Source: Salinivibrio sp. ES.052 (GTDB taxonomy: Bacteria > Pseudomonadota > Gammaproteobacteria > Enterobacterales > Vibrionaceae). From it: a DNA stretch of 64,000 nucleotides. Below, piece after piece: positions 22,775 through 32,545 of this stretch. Positions within the stretch are counted from its first letter, which is position 1. Each line of letters starts with the position of its first letter. A model generated the notes under the pieces. It saw only the letters and a program-made list of their open reading frames with translations, was not told the origin of the DNA and did not search any database. The DNA is taken from positions 1,582,251 to 1,646,250 of the forward strand of contig NZ_FSRI01000001.1 in assembly GCF_900141775.1 (NCBI RefSeq). Reading direction: 5' to 3'. The position numbers and the translations under genes are program-made.

Positions 22775-24502
22775 ATGATTTCAGGCATCCTGGCATCACC
22801 TGGTATTGCTTTTGGTAAAGCACTGCTGTTGCAAGAAGAAGACGTCGTCATCAATAAAGACAAGATTGACGCGTCTCACATCGACCAAGAAATTCAGCGC
22901 GTATTGGATGCTCGCGAACAGTCTAAGACGCAACTCGAAGCGATCAAAGACAAAGCAAGGGAAACCTTCGGCGAAGAGAAAGAAGCCATCTTCGAAGGTC
23001 ATATCATGCTGCTTGAAGATGAAGAGCTCGAAGAAGAAATTGTCAACTTCATCAAATCCAATCATGCTACGGCTGATCATGCAATTTACGCTGTGATTGA
23101 AGAACAAGCGGTCACGCTTGAATCTCTAGATGATGATTATCTCAAAGAGCGTGCTGCAGACATCCGTGATATTGGCTCACGTTTCGTCAAAAATGCACTT
23201 GGCATCAACATGGTGTCACTCAGTGCGATTAGCGAAGAAGCGATCCTGGTAGCGAATGATCTGACACCTTCAGAGACAGCACAGGTTGACCTGAATTATG
23301 TGCTTGGGTTCATCACCGATATTGGTGGCCGCACGTCTCACTCATCGATCATGGCACGCTCTTTAGAGCTACCCGCGATCGTGGGTACAAACGATGCAAC
23401 GCGCAAAATTCAAAACGGTGACATGCTGGTTCTTGATGCAATTAACAACAAAATTGTGGTTAATCCGTCTGAAGCAGAGCTCAACAAGTTTAAGGCTATT
23501 CGTGATCAACACGTCGCGGAAAAAGCGGAACTGGCGAAACTAAAAGACTTACCTGCAATCTCTTTGGATGGTCATCAGGTTGAAGTATGCGGTAACGTCG
23601 GGACAGTAAAAGACTGTGACGGCGTGAATCGTAATGGTGGCGAAGGCGTAGGCCTTTATCGCACCGAGTTCCTATTCATGGATCGTGATTCATTACCTAC
23701 CGAAGAAGAGCAATATCAAGCTTATAAAGCGGTAGCTAAGGCGATTGATGGCCACCCAGTGATCATCCGCACCATGGATATCGGCGGTGACAAAGACTTG
23801 CCATATATGGATTTGCCAGAAGAAATGAACCCATTCTTGGGCTGGCGCGCCGTTCGTATTAGTCTGGATCGTCGTGAGATCCTTCGCGATCAGCTACGTG
23901 CTATTCTACGTGCATCGGCACACGGTAAAATTCGCGTGATGTTCCCAATGATCATTTCTGTTGAAGAAATCCGGGAACTGAAAGAAGCGATTGAAACTTA
24001 CAAAGTCGAGCTTCGCCAAGAAGGCCTAGACTTTGATGCCGATCTTGAAATCGGTGTAATGGTGGAAACACCGGCAGCCGCTGCTATTGCTCACCACCTC
24101 GCAAAAGAAGTGGCATTTTTCAGCATCGGTACCAACGACTTGACACAGTATACCTTAGCCGTCGATCGTGGTAATGAGCTTATCTCTCATCTGTATAACC
24201 CATTGTCTCCAGCCGTACTCACTGTCATCAAGCAAGTGATTGATGCCTCACATGCGGAAGGTAAATGGACAGGGATGTGCGGAGAGCTTGCAGGTGACGA
24301 GAAAGCAACGTTACTATTGATGGGAATGGGTTTGGATGAGTTCAGCATGAGTGCCATCTCTATCCCTCGCATCAAGAAGATTATCCGTAATGCCAACTTT
24401 GCTGATGTGAAAGCGATGGCCGACAAAGCACTCACTCTGCCCACTGCGGCAGAAATCGAGGCCTATGTCGAAAAATTTATTGCGGAAAAAACCGCCTGCT
24501 AA
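22775..24502 (+). CDS. ptsI: phosphoenolpyruvate-protein phosphotransferase (enzyme I)
   Basis: The first enzyme of the sugar phosphotransferase system: it autophosphorylates from PEP and passes phosphate to HPr. The active histidine is His189 ([10 protein letters not shown]). The PEP site has the conserved arginines in RTEFLFMDR and the acid/base cysteine in [10 protein letters not shown] (about 502). The length of 575 equals E. coli enzyme I. Confidence 0.98.
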   Translation: MISGILASPGIAFGKALLLQEEDVVINKDKIDASHIDQEIQRVLDAREQSKTQLEAIKDKARETFGEEKEAIFEGHIMLLEDEELEEEIVNFIKSNHATADHAIYAVIEEQAVTLESLDDDYLKERAADIRDIGSRFVKNALGINMVSLSAISEEAILVANDLTPSETAQVDLNYVLGFITDIGGRTSHSSIMARSLELPAIVGTNDATRKIQNGDMLVLDAINNKIVVNPSEAELNKFKAIRDQHVAEKAELAKLKDLPAISLDGHQVEVCGNVGTVKDCDGVNRNGGEGVGLYRTEFLFMDRDSLPTEEEQYQAYKAVAKAIDGHPVIIRTMDIGGDKDLPYMDLPEEMNPFLGWRAVRISLDRREILRDQLRAILRASAHGKIRVMFPMIISVEEIRELKEAIETYKVELRQEGLDFDADLEIGVMVETPAAAAIAHHLAKEVAFFSIGTNDLTQYTLAVDRGNELISHLYNPLSPAVLTVIKQVIDASHAEGKWTGMCGELAGDEKATLLLMGMGLDEFSMSAISIPRIKKIIRNANFADVKAMADKALTLPTAAEIEAYVEKFIAEKTAC

Positions 24503-24541
24503 TATACAATCAGCAAAGAATTACTGCTTAGGAGCAACACT

Positions 24542-25051
24542 ATGGGTCTGTTCGACAAACTGAAGAAGTTGGTGTCTGAAGACAGCAACGACGCTAGTGC
24601 CATTGAAATTATTGCCCCATTATCGGGCGAGATCGTCAACATTGAAGACGTGCCTGACGTTGTGTTTGCTGAGAAAATCGTCGGTGATGGTATTGCGATC
24701 AAACCATCTGGTGACAAAATGGTAGCGCCAGTAAACGGCACTATCGGTAAGATTTTCGAAACCAACCACGCGTTCTCAATCGAGTCAGATGACGGCGTTG
24801 AGCTCTTTGTTCACTTTGGTATCGATACCGTTGAGCTAAAAGGCGAAGGCTTTAAACGCATTGCGGAAGAAGGTCAAACCGTGAAAGCCGGTGACACTGT
24901 GATTGAGTTTGATTTAGGCGTACTGGAAGAGAAAGCTAAGTCAACGTTGACACCGGTTGTCATCTCGAATATGGATGAAATCAAAGAGTTAACCAAACTC
25001 TCAGGTGCAGTCACTGTCGGTGAAACGCCAGTACTACGCGTCACCAAGTAA
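24542..25051 (+). CDS. crr: PTS glucose-specific EIIA component
   Basis: EIIA-Glc relays phosphate to EIICB-Glc and regulates adenylate cyclase and non-PTS permeases. Phosphorylated His91 (VHFGID) and supporting His76 (NHAFSI) are at the E. coli positions, and the length is 169. It is the last gene of ptsHI-crr, 39 bp after ptsI, with a strong terminator downstream. Confidence 0.98.
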   Translation: MGLFDKLKKLVSEDSNDASAIEIIAPLSGEIVNIEDVPDVVFAEKIVGDGIAIKPSGDKMVAPVNGTIGKIFETNHAFSIESDDGVELFVHFGIDTVELKGEGFKRIAEEGQTVKAGDTVIEFDLGVLEEKAKSTLTPVVISNMDEIKELTKLSGAVTVGETPVLRVTK

Positions 25052-25079
25052 GTGAGATAAAATAGACCTTTTAGGTTTA

Positions 25080-25109
25080 AAAACGCAGCCAGTTGGCTGC
25101 GTTTTTTTC
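25080..25109 (+). terminator. intrinsic terminator after crr
   Basis: AACGCAGCC (25082-25090) and GGCTGCGTT (25095-25103) with a four-base loop and a T7 run. It also lies just past the stop of the convergent DUF2919 gene. Confidence 0.92.
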
Positions 25110-25607
25110 TTACGCACGCTCCCGATATGGAAGCGAAAACTGATTAAAAAAGCGCTTTACGCGACGACTTCTCGCCCAATACAGGCTTGCCCATGCCAAC
25201 CACAACCCATGTAACGCAAGTAACCAGTCAAACTGGCCTTCCGTTGCTGCTAACGTAAAAGCGACTTGAAAAGCTTCCCATCCCCATAGAAACCACACTA
25301 ACCAATAGCCACTCGACCACGATTTTTTCAGCCACGCTGGTGCTCTATCACAATTCCCAATCAGGAAAAGGAAGCACAATGGCATCAAGCCTATCGCTAA
25401 GCTTAAATAAAAGGCTGACTGATCCGGATAAATAAGGGCCAGTAGCTCACTGCCATGCTGACGGCTGACCCCCGCCATCGCAAGGAGCCACCATGATCGG
25501 CTTAGCAAAAGCAGACAAACAACGGCAATCTGTGGTGCTTTTATATAGCCTTTGTCGTCAAAATGGTGAAACGTATCCATAAAGTTATTGGTTGAGAAAT
25601 TACGCAT
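25110..25607 (-). CDS. DUF2919 inner-membrane protein (YfeZ-like)
   Basis: A 165-residue protein with about four hydrophobic helices (near residues 25-45, 65-85, 97-115, 128-145) and the family start FDDKGYIKAP. Its location next to the pts operon matches E. coli yfeZ. Function is unknown. ATG 25607 is used; an in-frame ATG at 25580 would remove nine non-conserved residues and is equally possible, because neither has a good ribosome site. Confidence 0.75.
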   Translation of the reverse strand: MRNFSTNNFMDTFHHFDDKGYIKAPQIAVVCLLLLSRSWWLLAMAGVSRQHGSELLALIYPDQSAFYLSLAIGLMPLCFLFLIGNCDRAPAWLKKSWSSGYWLVWFLWGWEAFQVAFTLAATEGQFDWLLALHGLWLAWASLYWARSRRVKRFFNQFSLPYRERA

Positions 25608-25701
25608 TTACCATGGCGACATGCGATAAAAACTGCAAGCAATAAGATAAAATTTGTTATCCTGAAATTTAAAATTCTTATTAGTGCCTGATGGAGCCTT
25701 C

Positions 25702-26058
25702 ATGGCAAAGCCAAAAGCAACGATCTCACCGGAAACGCAGCAAGAAGCGATGCGCGTTGCCAGAGCCACGCAAAAGCCGGGACAAACAAAAGCGCAAACC
25801 AAACTGATTGCACAAGGAATAGAGAAAGGGATCGCGCAATATAAAAAGGAACAAAAAGCAAAAGCACGCGAGCAGGATAAAGCACGTAAGAAACAACAAC
25901 AAAAACCGTCAGACGCCGCCCATGTAAACGCCTCCCAAACACCCATCGATTCCACCCCCGCTCCAGCTGGGTTGGATAAGAGCTACAGCAGTCTGCCTTG
26001 GCTTTTACTTGTGATAAGCTGGATAGGGTTCATTGGCTATGTATTTGTGAGGGCGTAA
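25702..26058 (+). CDS. DUF2956 family protein
   Basis: A 118-residue protein. The N-terminal half is highly basic and charged (SPETQQEAMRVARATQKPGQ, then Lys/Gln/Ala-rich helix), and a single membrane helix sits at the C-terminus (SLPWLLLVISWIGFIGYVFV). I chose ATG 25702 with GGAG upstream. The stop overlaps the next gene's start by one base (TAATG), so the two are co-translated. Function unknown; the family call is from the conserved N-terminal segment. Confidence 0.75.
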   Translation: MAKPKATISPETQQEAMRVARATQKPGQTKAQTKLIAQGIEKGIAQYKKEQKAKAREQDKARKKQQQKPSDAAHVNASQTPIDSTPAPAGLDKSYSSLPWLLLVISWIGFIGYVFVRA

Positions 26059-26492
26059 TGTGGAAGCGACTGGTAACCGTAATAGGGATCATCACTTTGG
26101 TTGGCTGCAGCAAAGGAGAGACGATGGCTAAACATCCCCCGGTGACGGCCTGTGGCGATAGTCCTAATTGTGTATCCACTGCAGATACACGAGAAAAATT
26201 CCAGCTGGCACCGCTTTATATCGCAAACGACAGCGTGACGTTTTCAACCATTATCGCGCATATCGCGACCATGCCACGTGCTGAGGTGGTCACCTCACAA
26301 GACAACTACGCGCACTTACGCTTCACCACCAAGGTGCTGCGCTTTGTGGATGATGTTGAAGTTTCGCTTGAGAGCAATCAACTCGCCCTTCGCTCTGCGT
26401 CTCGGATTGGCTACTACGATTTTGGTGCCAACCGTCAGCGTGCCGAGGTTATTCGCCAACGTTTAACCGACGCCGAGCTTATCAAGCCTTAA
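26058..26492 (+). CDS. DUF1499 lipoprotein
   Basis: A 144-residue putative lipoprotein: the signal sequence ends LVGC (Cys17). The DUF1499 signature follows: CGDSPNCVS, then a C-terminal region RSASRIGYYDFGANRQR. It is translationally coupled to the DUF2956 gene through TAATG. Some members bind lipids or lie near envelope functions, but the role is unknown. Confidence 0.78.
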   Translation: MWKRLVTVIGIITLVGCSKGETMAKHPPVTACGDSPNCVSTADTREKFQLAPLYIANDSVTFSTIIAHIATMPRAEVVTSQDNYAHLRFTTKVLRFVDDVEVSLESNQLALRSASRIGYYDFGANRQRAEVIRQRLTDAELIKP

Positions 26493-26500
26493 GCGGTCAG

Positions 26501-26779
26501 CTAATTGATATAAGAGCGAATATCCCGCTTTTTATCTTCCACCCAATCACGGCGGAATGGTCCCCAGTCTTTGAGCTGGTAGTAACCATCGTTATGGCGC
26601 TTGCCATCTTGGATAAATGTCATGTCGATTCCTAGTCCAGAGAGCGACTTCAATACATCCTGAATAGTGCGACGCGGCCACCCTGTCGCCTCGATAAGAC
26701 GCGGAACATTTGGGCGTTCCATTTCTTCCACCAGCGCGGCAAGATAAAGACGCCGAGCGAATACTGGGTTTAATTCCAT
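26501..26779 (-). CDS. small winged-helix DNA-binding protein
   Basis: A 92-residue protein with a helix-turn-helix core (VPRLIEATGWPRRTIQDVLKSL) followed by a wing. ATG 26779 has GGAGG ahead; a TTG at 26794 is in frame but unsupported. It ends 8 bp from the convergent DUF1499 stop. It resembles a one-domain regulator common in vibrios. The targets are unknown. Confidence 0.7.
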   Translation of the reverse strand: MELNPVFARRLYLAALVEEMERPNVPRLIEATGWPRRTIQDVLKSLSGLGIDMTFIQDGKRHNDGYYQLKDWGPFRRDWVEDKKRDIRSYIN

Positions 26780-27004
26780 ACGAGCCTCCAACAATTTCGA
26801 TTGATCCCATTATTCATGGTGCCTGATAAGAGGTTTTGCGTTTGATCAAACCGCCATCAAATCGACGTGCTGCAAGCTCATTTAACCGTATTTTTCACAC
26901 GCTTTTTTGTTCTCGAACAAGCCTTATCCGCCCCGTCCTAGGTATTGCGTTCAGTGGCGAGCAGTGTCACTCTTAAATGTCCACAAACAACGACGATAAA
27001 GACC

Positions 27005-27349
27005 ATGACTACTGTATTTGGCATTAAAAATTGCGACACGCTAAAGAAAGCCCTTAAATGGTTAGATAATCAGGGCATTGCCTATCAGTATCACGATTAC
27101 CGTAAAGATGGTTTAGATGCCGATATGCTACAAACCTTTGTCGCCGAGTTGGGCTGGGAAGCATTGATCAATAAACGTGGTACTACCTACCGCCAACTCA
27201 GCGACGAGCAAAAAAACCACTTAGACCAGGTTAGCGCACTCATTATCATGCTAGACAATCCAGCAATCATTAAGCGCCCTCTACTCGTACACAAAGGTAG
27301 TTACTATCTCGGCTTTAAAGAGAACCAATACGCGGATATTTTCGCGTAA
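27005..27349 (+). CDS. yffB: Spx/ArsC-family thioredoxin-fold protein (YffB)
   Basis: A 114-residue thioredoxin-fold protein of the arsenate reductase/Spx group with a single N-terminal cysteine (GIKNCDTLKKA, Cys10). It lacks the full ArsC active-site arginines, so arsenate reduction is doubtful. ATG 27005 is the family start. It sits 39 bp before dapE, the same order as E. coli yffB-dapE. Function unknown. Confidence 0.85.
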   Translation: MTTVFGIKNCDTLKKALKWLDNQGIAYQYHDYRKDGLDADMLQTFVAELGWEALINKRGTTYRQLSDEQKNHLDQVSALIIMLDNPAIIKRPLLVHKGSYYLGFKENQYADIFA

Positions 27350-27388
27350 TGTGATAGTCGATTCATTTTTTGCTGTAAGGAAACCCCA

Positions 27389-28522
27389 ATGACTGACACT
27401 GCCACGCTGGCTTTGGCGAAAGATTTAATCAACCGAGAATCGGTCACACCTGAGGACGCAGGTTGCCAAGCGCAAATGATTACTCGACTGGAAGCCTTAG
27501 GCTTCACCATCGAATCCATGGTATTTGAAGATACGACCAACCTGTGGGCGAGACGTGGTACAGAAGGGCCTCTTTTTGCCTTTGCGGGTCACACCGATGT
27601 GGTCCCCTCCGGTCCCCGCGAACAATGGCACACGCCGCCTTTTGAAGCGACGATCATTGATGATCACTTGCATGGTCGTGGTGCCGCAGATATGAAAGGC
27701 TCACTCGCTGCCATGATTGTGGCTGTCGAACGTTTTATTGCTGAGCACCCTGACCATTCTGGCTCCATCGCATTTCTGATCACTTCCGATGAAGAAGGAC
27801 CATTCATTAATGGCACCACGCGTGTGGTCGATACGCTGATGGCTCGAAATGAGAAAATCGACATGTGTATTGTCGGTGAGCCCTCAAGTACACATCACGT
27901 CGGTGATGTCGTCAAAAACGGTCGCCGTGGCTCAATTACAGGGGATCTCTACGTCAAGGGCACACAAGGCCATGTTGCCTACCCGCACCTTGCCACTAAC
28001 CCAGTGCACCAAGCGATGCCGGCACTGACAGAGTTAGTACAAACGCTATGGGACAACGGCAACGCTTTTTTCCCACCCACTAGCTTTCAAATCCCAAACA
28101 TTGAGGCAGGAACCGGCGCAGCCAATGTGGTTCCAGGTGAGTGCCACGCGCAATTTAACTTCCGGTTTAGTACCGAGCTGGACAGTGAAACCATCAAACA
28201 GCGGGTTTATTCCATTCTCGATGCACACGGGCTCGACTACACCTTAGAGTGGACGCACAGTGGTGACCCGTTCTTGACCGATGAGGGCACCTTGCTAGAT
28301 GCGGTCGTCTCTGCGGTTGAAGAGGTGAATCATCAAACGCCACAACTACTGACAACCGGTGGTACCTCAGACGGTCGTTTTATTGCGCAGATGGGTGCCC
28401 AAGTGATTGAGCTTGGCCCTGTCAATGCCACTATTCATAAGGTCAATGAGTGTGTCAGCATCCCAGATTTAGAGAAGTTGACCGACATGTACCAAAAAGT
28501 ATTGGAGAAGGCGCTACCGTGA
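27389..28522 (+). CDS. dapE: succinyl-diaminopimelate desuccinylase
   Basis: A di-zinc M20-family hydrolase of the lysine/meso-diaminopimelate pathway. The metal site is in GHTDVV (His68, Asp70), RGAADMKG, and DEEGP, where the two adjacent Glu are the catalytic base and a ligand. The final metal His lies in [10 protein letters not shown]. The length of 377 is typical. AAGGAAA precedes the ATG. The M15 peptidase gene starts within the dapE stop region. Confidence 0.96.
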   Translation: MTDTATLALAKDLINRESVTPEDAGCQAQMITRLEALGFTIESMVFEDTTNLWARRGTEGPLFAFAGHTDVVPSGPREQWHTPPFEATIIDDHLHGRGAADMKGSLAAMIVAVERFIAEHPDHSGSIAFLITSDEEGPFINGTTRVVDTLMARNEKIDMCIVGEPSSTHHVGDVVKNGRRGSITGDLYVKGTQGHVAYPHLATNPVHQAMPALTELVQTLWDNGNAFFPPTSFQIPNIEAGTGAANVVPGECHAQFNFRFSTELDSETIKQRVYSILDAHGLDYTLEWTHSGDPFLTDEGTLLDAVVSAVEEVNHQTPQLLTTGGTSDGRFIAQMGAQVIELGPVNATIHKVNECVSIPDLEKLTDMYQKVLEKALP

Positions 28523-29205
28523 GCCTGCGTGCAGCACAGCTGACTGGACAAGACGCTTCAGCCCTTCAGCCCATGAATCCCCGCCCTAATGCGCCTTGGC
28601 TGCATCAGGGCGTCTTAGAGGATTTAGCTGCCTTACAACAGGCGGCGACCGATGCAGGGTTCAACCTTCGGGTCGCCAGTGGGTACCGCGCTTTTGAACG
28701 TCAATTGGCGATCTGGAATGGCAAATTTAATGGGGAAAAACCCGTTCTTGATGCCAACAGCCATCCTCTAGACATTATCCATTTATCGGAGAGTGAACGG
28801 GTCAAGGCGATTTTACGTTGGTCAGCCTTGCCGGGAGCAAGCCGTCATCACTGGGGAACAGACATGGACGTGTTTGATCAAAATGCTATTGCACCTAATC
28901 AATCCTTAGCTTTGACTCCTCATGAGTACGACAGTGGCCCACAAGCTGCCTTCTCTTCCTGGCTAGAGGACAATGTGTCAGCATTCGGTTTTTTTCTTCC
29001 TTATGCGAAAGACCAAGGCGGTGTCGCCAGGGAGCCGTGGCATATTAGCCACATCACCACCAGCTCCATCATGTTATCGGCGTTTAGCCAAAACATGCTC
29101 GCCACCGCCATCACTCATGCCCCCATTTGTGGTAAACACACTATTCTTAATCAGTTGGATTGGATATATTCAACGTACGTCACCAACCTATGTGAGGTGG
29201 AATGA
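28519..29205 (+). CDS. M15-family D-Ala-D-Ala carboxypeptidase (VanY/DdpX type)
   Basis: A zinc peptidase predicted to trim peptidoglycan peptides. Family motifs are [10 protein letters not shown]-x-H-x2-G-x3-D ([10 protein letters not shown]) and EPWHISH with the last zinc ligand. GTG 28519 overlaps the dapE stop by four bases and gives 228 residues. Upstream in-frame starts lie inside dapE and are less likely. There is no obvious signal peptide from this start, which is odd for a peptidoglycan enzyme. It is co-transcribed with dapE. Confidence 0.85.
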   Translation: MSLRAAQLTGQDASALQPMNPRPNAPWLHQGVLEDLAALQQAATDAGFNLRVASGYRAFERQLAIWNGKFNGEKPVLDANSHPLDIIHLSESERVKAILRWSALPGASRHHWGTDMDVFDQNAIAPNQSLALTPHEYDSGPQAAFSSWLEDNVSAFGFFLPYAKDQGGVAREPWHISHITTSSIMLSAFSQNMLATAITHAPICGKHTILNQLDWIYSTYVTNLCEVE

Positions 29206-29423
29206 TGGAATGGCTAACCAATCCCTACGTGATCATTACCATTGTTGTCGCTGTGGTCGTGAGCAACATCATGGCCCTCAAGTATACGGCAAACGCCAAG
29301 TTTGGGCTGAAACACAAAGACAAGCCGGATAAGGATAAACAGTCAACATCCGACAAAAACGATGAAGATAGCGCACAGTCAGATAAAGACGAAGATCGGC
29401 ACCATCAACGTGGTGACCAATAA
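29202..29423 (+). CDS. small membrane protein, DUF2897 type
   Basis: A 73-residue protein with one N-terminal membrane helix (YVIITIVVAVVVSNIMAL) and a very hydrophilic Lys/Asp/Ser-rich tail. It overlaps the M15 peptidase stop by four bases (ATGA) and has GAGGTGG upstream. It occupies the place of E. coli ypfN after dapE. Function unknown. It is the last gene before the accessory island. Confidence 0.7.
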   Translation: MMEWLTNPYVIITIVVAVVVSNIMALKYTANAKFGLKHKDKPDKDKQSTSDKNDEDSAQSDKDEDRHHQRGDQ

Positions 29424-30062
29424 ACTCTTCGTTGCTACAGCAACCTGATTTTTGGAACCAGTCGATGAAGCCATTCGTCTAAGCTTATGATCTGCGACCC
29501 ATAAAGACCTAACCAGGGCAAACACATGGGAAGAGCTCGCGGTAAAATCACCAACGCTCTTTCTCAGGAATCGAGATAAATCGATATCCACAGTATCTAT
29601 CCCGAACTAATCATACAATCGGCGTATATGATCATAGCTAGAGGAGATCGTCAAACTGGTCTTTTTTGGTTAAAAACGTTCGCAATCTCGCTCTAATAAC
29701 GTACATGATGACAAACGTAATATCTATTATGATAAGTGTGTTCCATTTCAGTAAAAATTTTAAGGGGTAATAGGCTATGGTATCAGCCTTTTTATTTTTC
29801 TAGAGAAAGCGGGTGCGTGATGATATTTACTCACAGCCTCACTAATATCAAGGCCTTCGAGCAATTCACAAACTCGAGTACTTTTCATTTTGTCTATCTC
29901 CCAGACTGTCTTTCACTAGCGTTGGCTCAGGTTATCGCGTTGACAGTATTTTTACTCAGGGGTATATTTCTTCTCGCATGAATTTAGCTGTTTACGCTTA
30001 TAAATAAACAATGCAGTTCAGTAACTTTAACCTGTGTAGTACGTCTTAAGGATATAATTAGT
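29424..30062. other. 639-bp low-coding stretch at the left edge of the accessory island
   Basis: No convincing gene. Short open frames (81 codons plus at 29736, 70 codons minus at 29379) lack ribosome sites and family features. Base composition falls to AT-rich from about 29600. A weak hairpin with a T tract (AGGCT ... AGCCTTTTTA, around 29772-29793) may end readthrough from dapE. The drop in composition marks the junction between core and acquired DNA. Confidence 0.55.
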
Positions 30063-30422
30063 ATGAATAAAAAGAGTCTGTGTAAAAAATCGTGTCTTTT
30101 ATTAGTGGCGAGCTTTTTTGCTAATGCTTCATTTGCACAAGAGTGGCTAGAGGGCGTTTATATCAATCAAGAAAAAGATTCTCTTATGGAAGAAGTAGTT
30201 TTCTGTAAAGGTGGTAAAGCATATGCAGGTATGTCGCCTAGAAAGTATGAAATGACAACGAAGAATGATGAAAAGCTCGTTGTGCTGAAATCAAACGGTG
30301 TATTTACTTTTAAAGTATCTGATGATAACAAAGAATTGTTCCCTGCCGATGATTTCACCAAAAACTGGTTTACAGAAAAAACACTTCTTTTAGATAGTAA
30401 TCGAACAGATACTTGTAAATAG
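30063..30422 (+). CDS. small secreted protein, no recognised family
   Basis: A 119-residue product with a classic signal peptide (MNKKSLCKKSCLLLVASFFANASFA, cut before QEW). The mature chain of about 94 residues is rich in Lys, Glu and Phe, with two cysteines. AAGGATATAATTAGT precedes the ATG. Its AT-rich codon use differs from the flanking core genes, consistent with recent acquisition. It could be an orphan immunity or periplasmic protein given its neighbours, but nothing shows this. Confidence 0.6.
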   Translation: MNKKSLCKKSCLLLVASFFANASFAQEWLEGVYINQEKDSLMEEVVFCKGGKAYAGMSPRKYEMTTKNDEKLVVLKSNGVFTFKVSDDNKELFPADDFTKNWFTEKTLLLDSNRTDTCK

Positions 30423-30445
30423 AAGAGATCATCGTCGTTCACGAT

Positions 30446-30632
30446 GAGGTAGTGTTAAGAGTTCTGTGTCATTTCGTTAGACTGTATCAAAAAGGGATGG
30501 CACATGACAAAACCAACATTCGATATGGATGCCGCCTTGCAAGCTTTGCGTGAAGGTAAAGATCTCACCGGTAAGGATGACATTTTAACACTACCGACGT
30601 TGTTTCCTAAATCATTGAACTTATCACTCTAG
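30446..30632 (+). mobile_element. IS256-family remnant: left end and transposase N-terminus
   Basis: From 30446 the sequence reads GAGGTAGTGTTAAGAGTTCT..., an imperfect inverted copy of the right-end sequence found at 32622-32647 and twice more. An ATG at 30504 begins MTKPTFDMDAALQALREG followed by KDLTGKD, the typical N-terminus of IS256-group transposases. It diverges after about 30 codons and stops at 30632. The central transposase is gone. No 8-9-bp target duplication pairs it with any right end. Confidence 0.75.
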
Positions 30633-31051
30633 CGAGGCGTTGTTGAACAAATCATTCACCTAGCGCACTGTTCCCAGAGGAATATATCCTATCGCTCAAC
30701 TCGGTAATTAACAAGCATACCGAGTCTTATGGCTTTGTTCGTCGCTTTCACGTTGGCCAATGCTTCGCCAACTTGTGCATCGTAAATCTCAATTACGATG
30801 CAGATATCAAAGCACAATGGAAACAGAACCGGGATGCAATGATCTGGTAGAGAGATAAAAGCTGGCTGATATTAACGGATCAGAGGTGAGTCAATGAAAG
30901 TGATTCTGTGATGGTCTTGTCAGCAAAAGTTTCGCCTTGTATCTGTCAGTTTTTAGGAGAAGCCCCAAAAACAGTAAAAAATGAGAAACCAATTGCTCTG
31001 TTATATGTGATGATTGAGTGACTTAACCCCATAAAAAATATGAAGGTTTCA
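30633..31051. other. non-coding decayed mobile-element DNA
   Basis: About 420 bp without a convincing gene. GGCGTTGTTGAACAAATC at 30636-30653 resembles the terminal repeat of IS5-group elements and sits right at the IS256 break, so a second insertion followed by deletion may explain the truncation. The rest (around 30700-30860) shows broken reading frames. Confidence 0.4.
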
Positions 31052-31975
31052 ATGTATTACCGTACTTTCAAGTCATTTCCTGTTGTCGCTGTTTTAGCAG
31101 CAACCAGTGGATTTAGTGCTCAGGCAGAATCGATTTATCCGTATAAAGCAGCTGAACAAAATGTCATATATCAACGATTCAATAATCGTCCGGCACAGCC
31201 GTTAGCAAATGCCAAAGCCGCAGATTTTCAGCTGTTGTATAAAGGGCAGGACATTGCTATCGGCTACTCCTCCGGCAATTATTATTGTAATGCAGACCAG
31301 TTACCTGCCGGGCTGGATACGGATTCTGCACGTATCATAGGCAGTTTCCTTGTAACAAATGTAGGGTCATTCGCTTTGTGTAAGCAAACTGTAGATATCG
31401 ACCTGGAGCATTTTCAGGCTCTGAATCATCCGTTTTACCGAAATGGAAATACAATTTTACTGATTAGCGGCAAGGTACTGAAAGGCGCAGACGGTAAAAC
31501 ATTTAAGAGTGCCTACGGGCACGGATATGATGCAAAAAATTATTTCTATGTAGCGGAAAAAACGGTCAAAATACCCTATCAACATCAGGTGAAAATTTCT
31601 GAAGACTGTCGAGGTTGGGCTACGATTGATGGGAAAAGCTATTACTCCGGCGAGCTACGCAATGATGTGGATGCATCTAGTTTTAAATGCCTGAGTTTTA
31701 ATGCTGCCGCAGATAAAAAAGGGTTTCTGATTGCAGGGAAGCGGAGTCTGGAATTTCCTGCTGACGTTGACATGAAAGCGCTTAAAGTGCTTGAAGGTAA
31801 TTTTGTTTCGGATGGTCATTATGTCTGGTTTGCCGGTATTGAACCTTACTCATTTAAGGGTATTTCGGCGAAAACAGTGAAAGTGAACGGAACGACCATT
31901 TCTGATGGAAAGCAGAGCTGGCAGTGCGAAACTTATCACTCCAGTGGGCAGCCAATGTGTCAGAAAACTCAATAA
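31052..31975 (+). CDS. exported DKNYY-like repeat protein
   Basis: A 307-residue protein with a signal peptide (hydrophobic stretch VVAVLAATSGFSAQA). Repeated motifs of the DKNYY type follow (DAKNYFYVA, DGKSYYSG, DGHYVWFAG), each a charged-aromatic turn typical of this family. ATG 31052 has AAGG five bases upstream; ATG 31040 is in frame. Family function is unknown. It lies between an IS256 left end and a decayed Rhs core fragment, so it may be IS-transported cargo or a relic immunity gene. Confidence 0.65.
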   Translation: MYYRTFKSFPVVAVLAATSGFSAQAESIYPYKAAEQNVIYQRFNNRPAQPLANAKAADFQLLYKGQDIAIGYSSGNYYCNADQLPAGLDTDSARIIGSFLVTNVGSFALCKQTVDIDLEHFQALNHPFYRNGNTILLISGKVLKGADGKTFKSAYGHGYDAKNYFYVAEKTVKIPYQHQVKISEDCRGWATIDGKSYYSGELRNDVDASSFKCLSFNAAADKKGFLIAGKRSLEFPADVDMKALKVLEGNFVSDGHYVWFAGIEPYSFKGISAKTVKVNGTTISDGKQSWQCETYHSSGQPMCQKTQ

Positions 31976-32047
31976 TGCAATCATCGGTTTATCTTTACTT
32001 TTCCGGAAGTATATTAACCAGCGAGGCCTTATTTGGCCTCGCTGAAG

Positions 32048-32506
32048 TCAATATTCCACAGCAGTACATCTGACAGAACTGAGCCAGTGCCGTTGTGATT
32101 GCCCGTGGTAATGACCCCACAGCGCTTGCTCTCCCCGCCAGACAATATCACCTTGTTCATTACACAGCTCTTGGGGTGTACCCGCGTGGTCAGTCACGAT
32201 GTAATGCAGTTCGCTGCCTTGATTATGGTGGGTCACTTGCGCCATCGGGCGGAAGCTACCAGGCTCGTAGAGGTATTCGGTTTGTTGTAGGACTTGCCCA
32301 TCAGCCGTGGCCTGTTGTTGCTGCACAATATGCGCGCCGTCCCACAGGTAGTGGGTTTGTGTGTCGCTGTGCGCACATTCTTTGGCGATGCGTCGCCCAA
32401 ACGGGTCGTAGCGGTAGCGATACCGCGTGCCGTTGGGCAGTTCAATGTGGGTTAAGGGTGTCTAGTACACGCCCTCACGGTCATGGCGGCGTTTTTGGTG
32501 CTGCAC
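32048..32506 (-). pseudogene. truncated Rhs core fragment (third orphan cassette, toxin lost)
   Basis: The minus strand starts at the same GTGCAG breakpoint as the two intact orphan cassettes (32501-32506), meets an in-frame stop, and has lost the segment between the DRAG and THIELPNG stretches. It then matches the Rhs core well (IELPNGTRYRYRYDPFGRR ... WRGEQALWGHYHGQSQRHW). It ends abruptly in LSSVRCTAVEY-stop before the DPLGL motif. No toxin domain remains. It is a remnant of a displaced Rhs C-terminal cassette. Confidence 0.85.
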
Positions 32507-32545
32507 GCAAGCATGTTGCATGAATCAGAAAAGTGGACACCTCCA
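32507..32545. repeat. conserved cassette-boundary element, copy A
   Basis: About 39 bp shared with 34435-34479 and 36284-36322, always placed between the GTGCAG start of an Rhs core fragment and an IS256 transposase tail. The right arm CCTCCAA is intact; the left arm (TTGCATG) is degraded compared with TTGGAGG in the other copies. Confidence 0.7.

Noticed and set aside
29379-29591. 70-codon minus-strand frame after the DUF2897 gene
   Set aside because: It looked like a possible transposon relic, but I could not match it to any family and it overlaps the end of a supported gene.
29736-29981. 81-codon plus-strand frame in the island edge
   Set aside because: No ribosome site, unusual composition and no recognisable domain; probably chance in AT-rich DNA.
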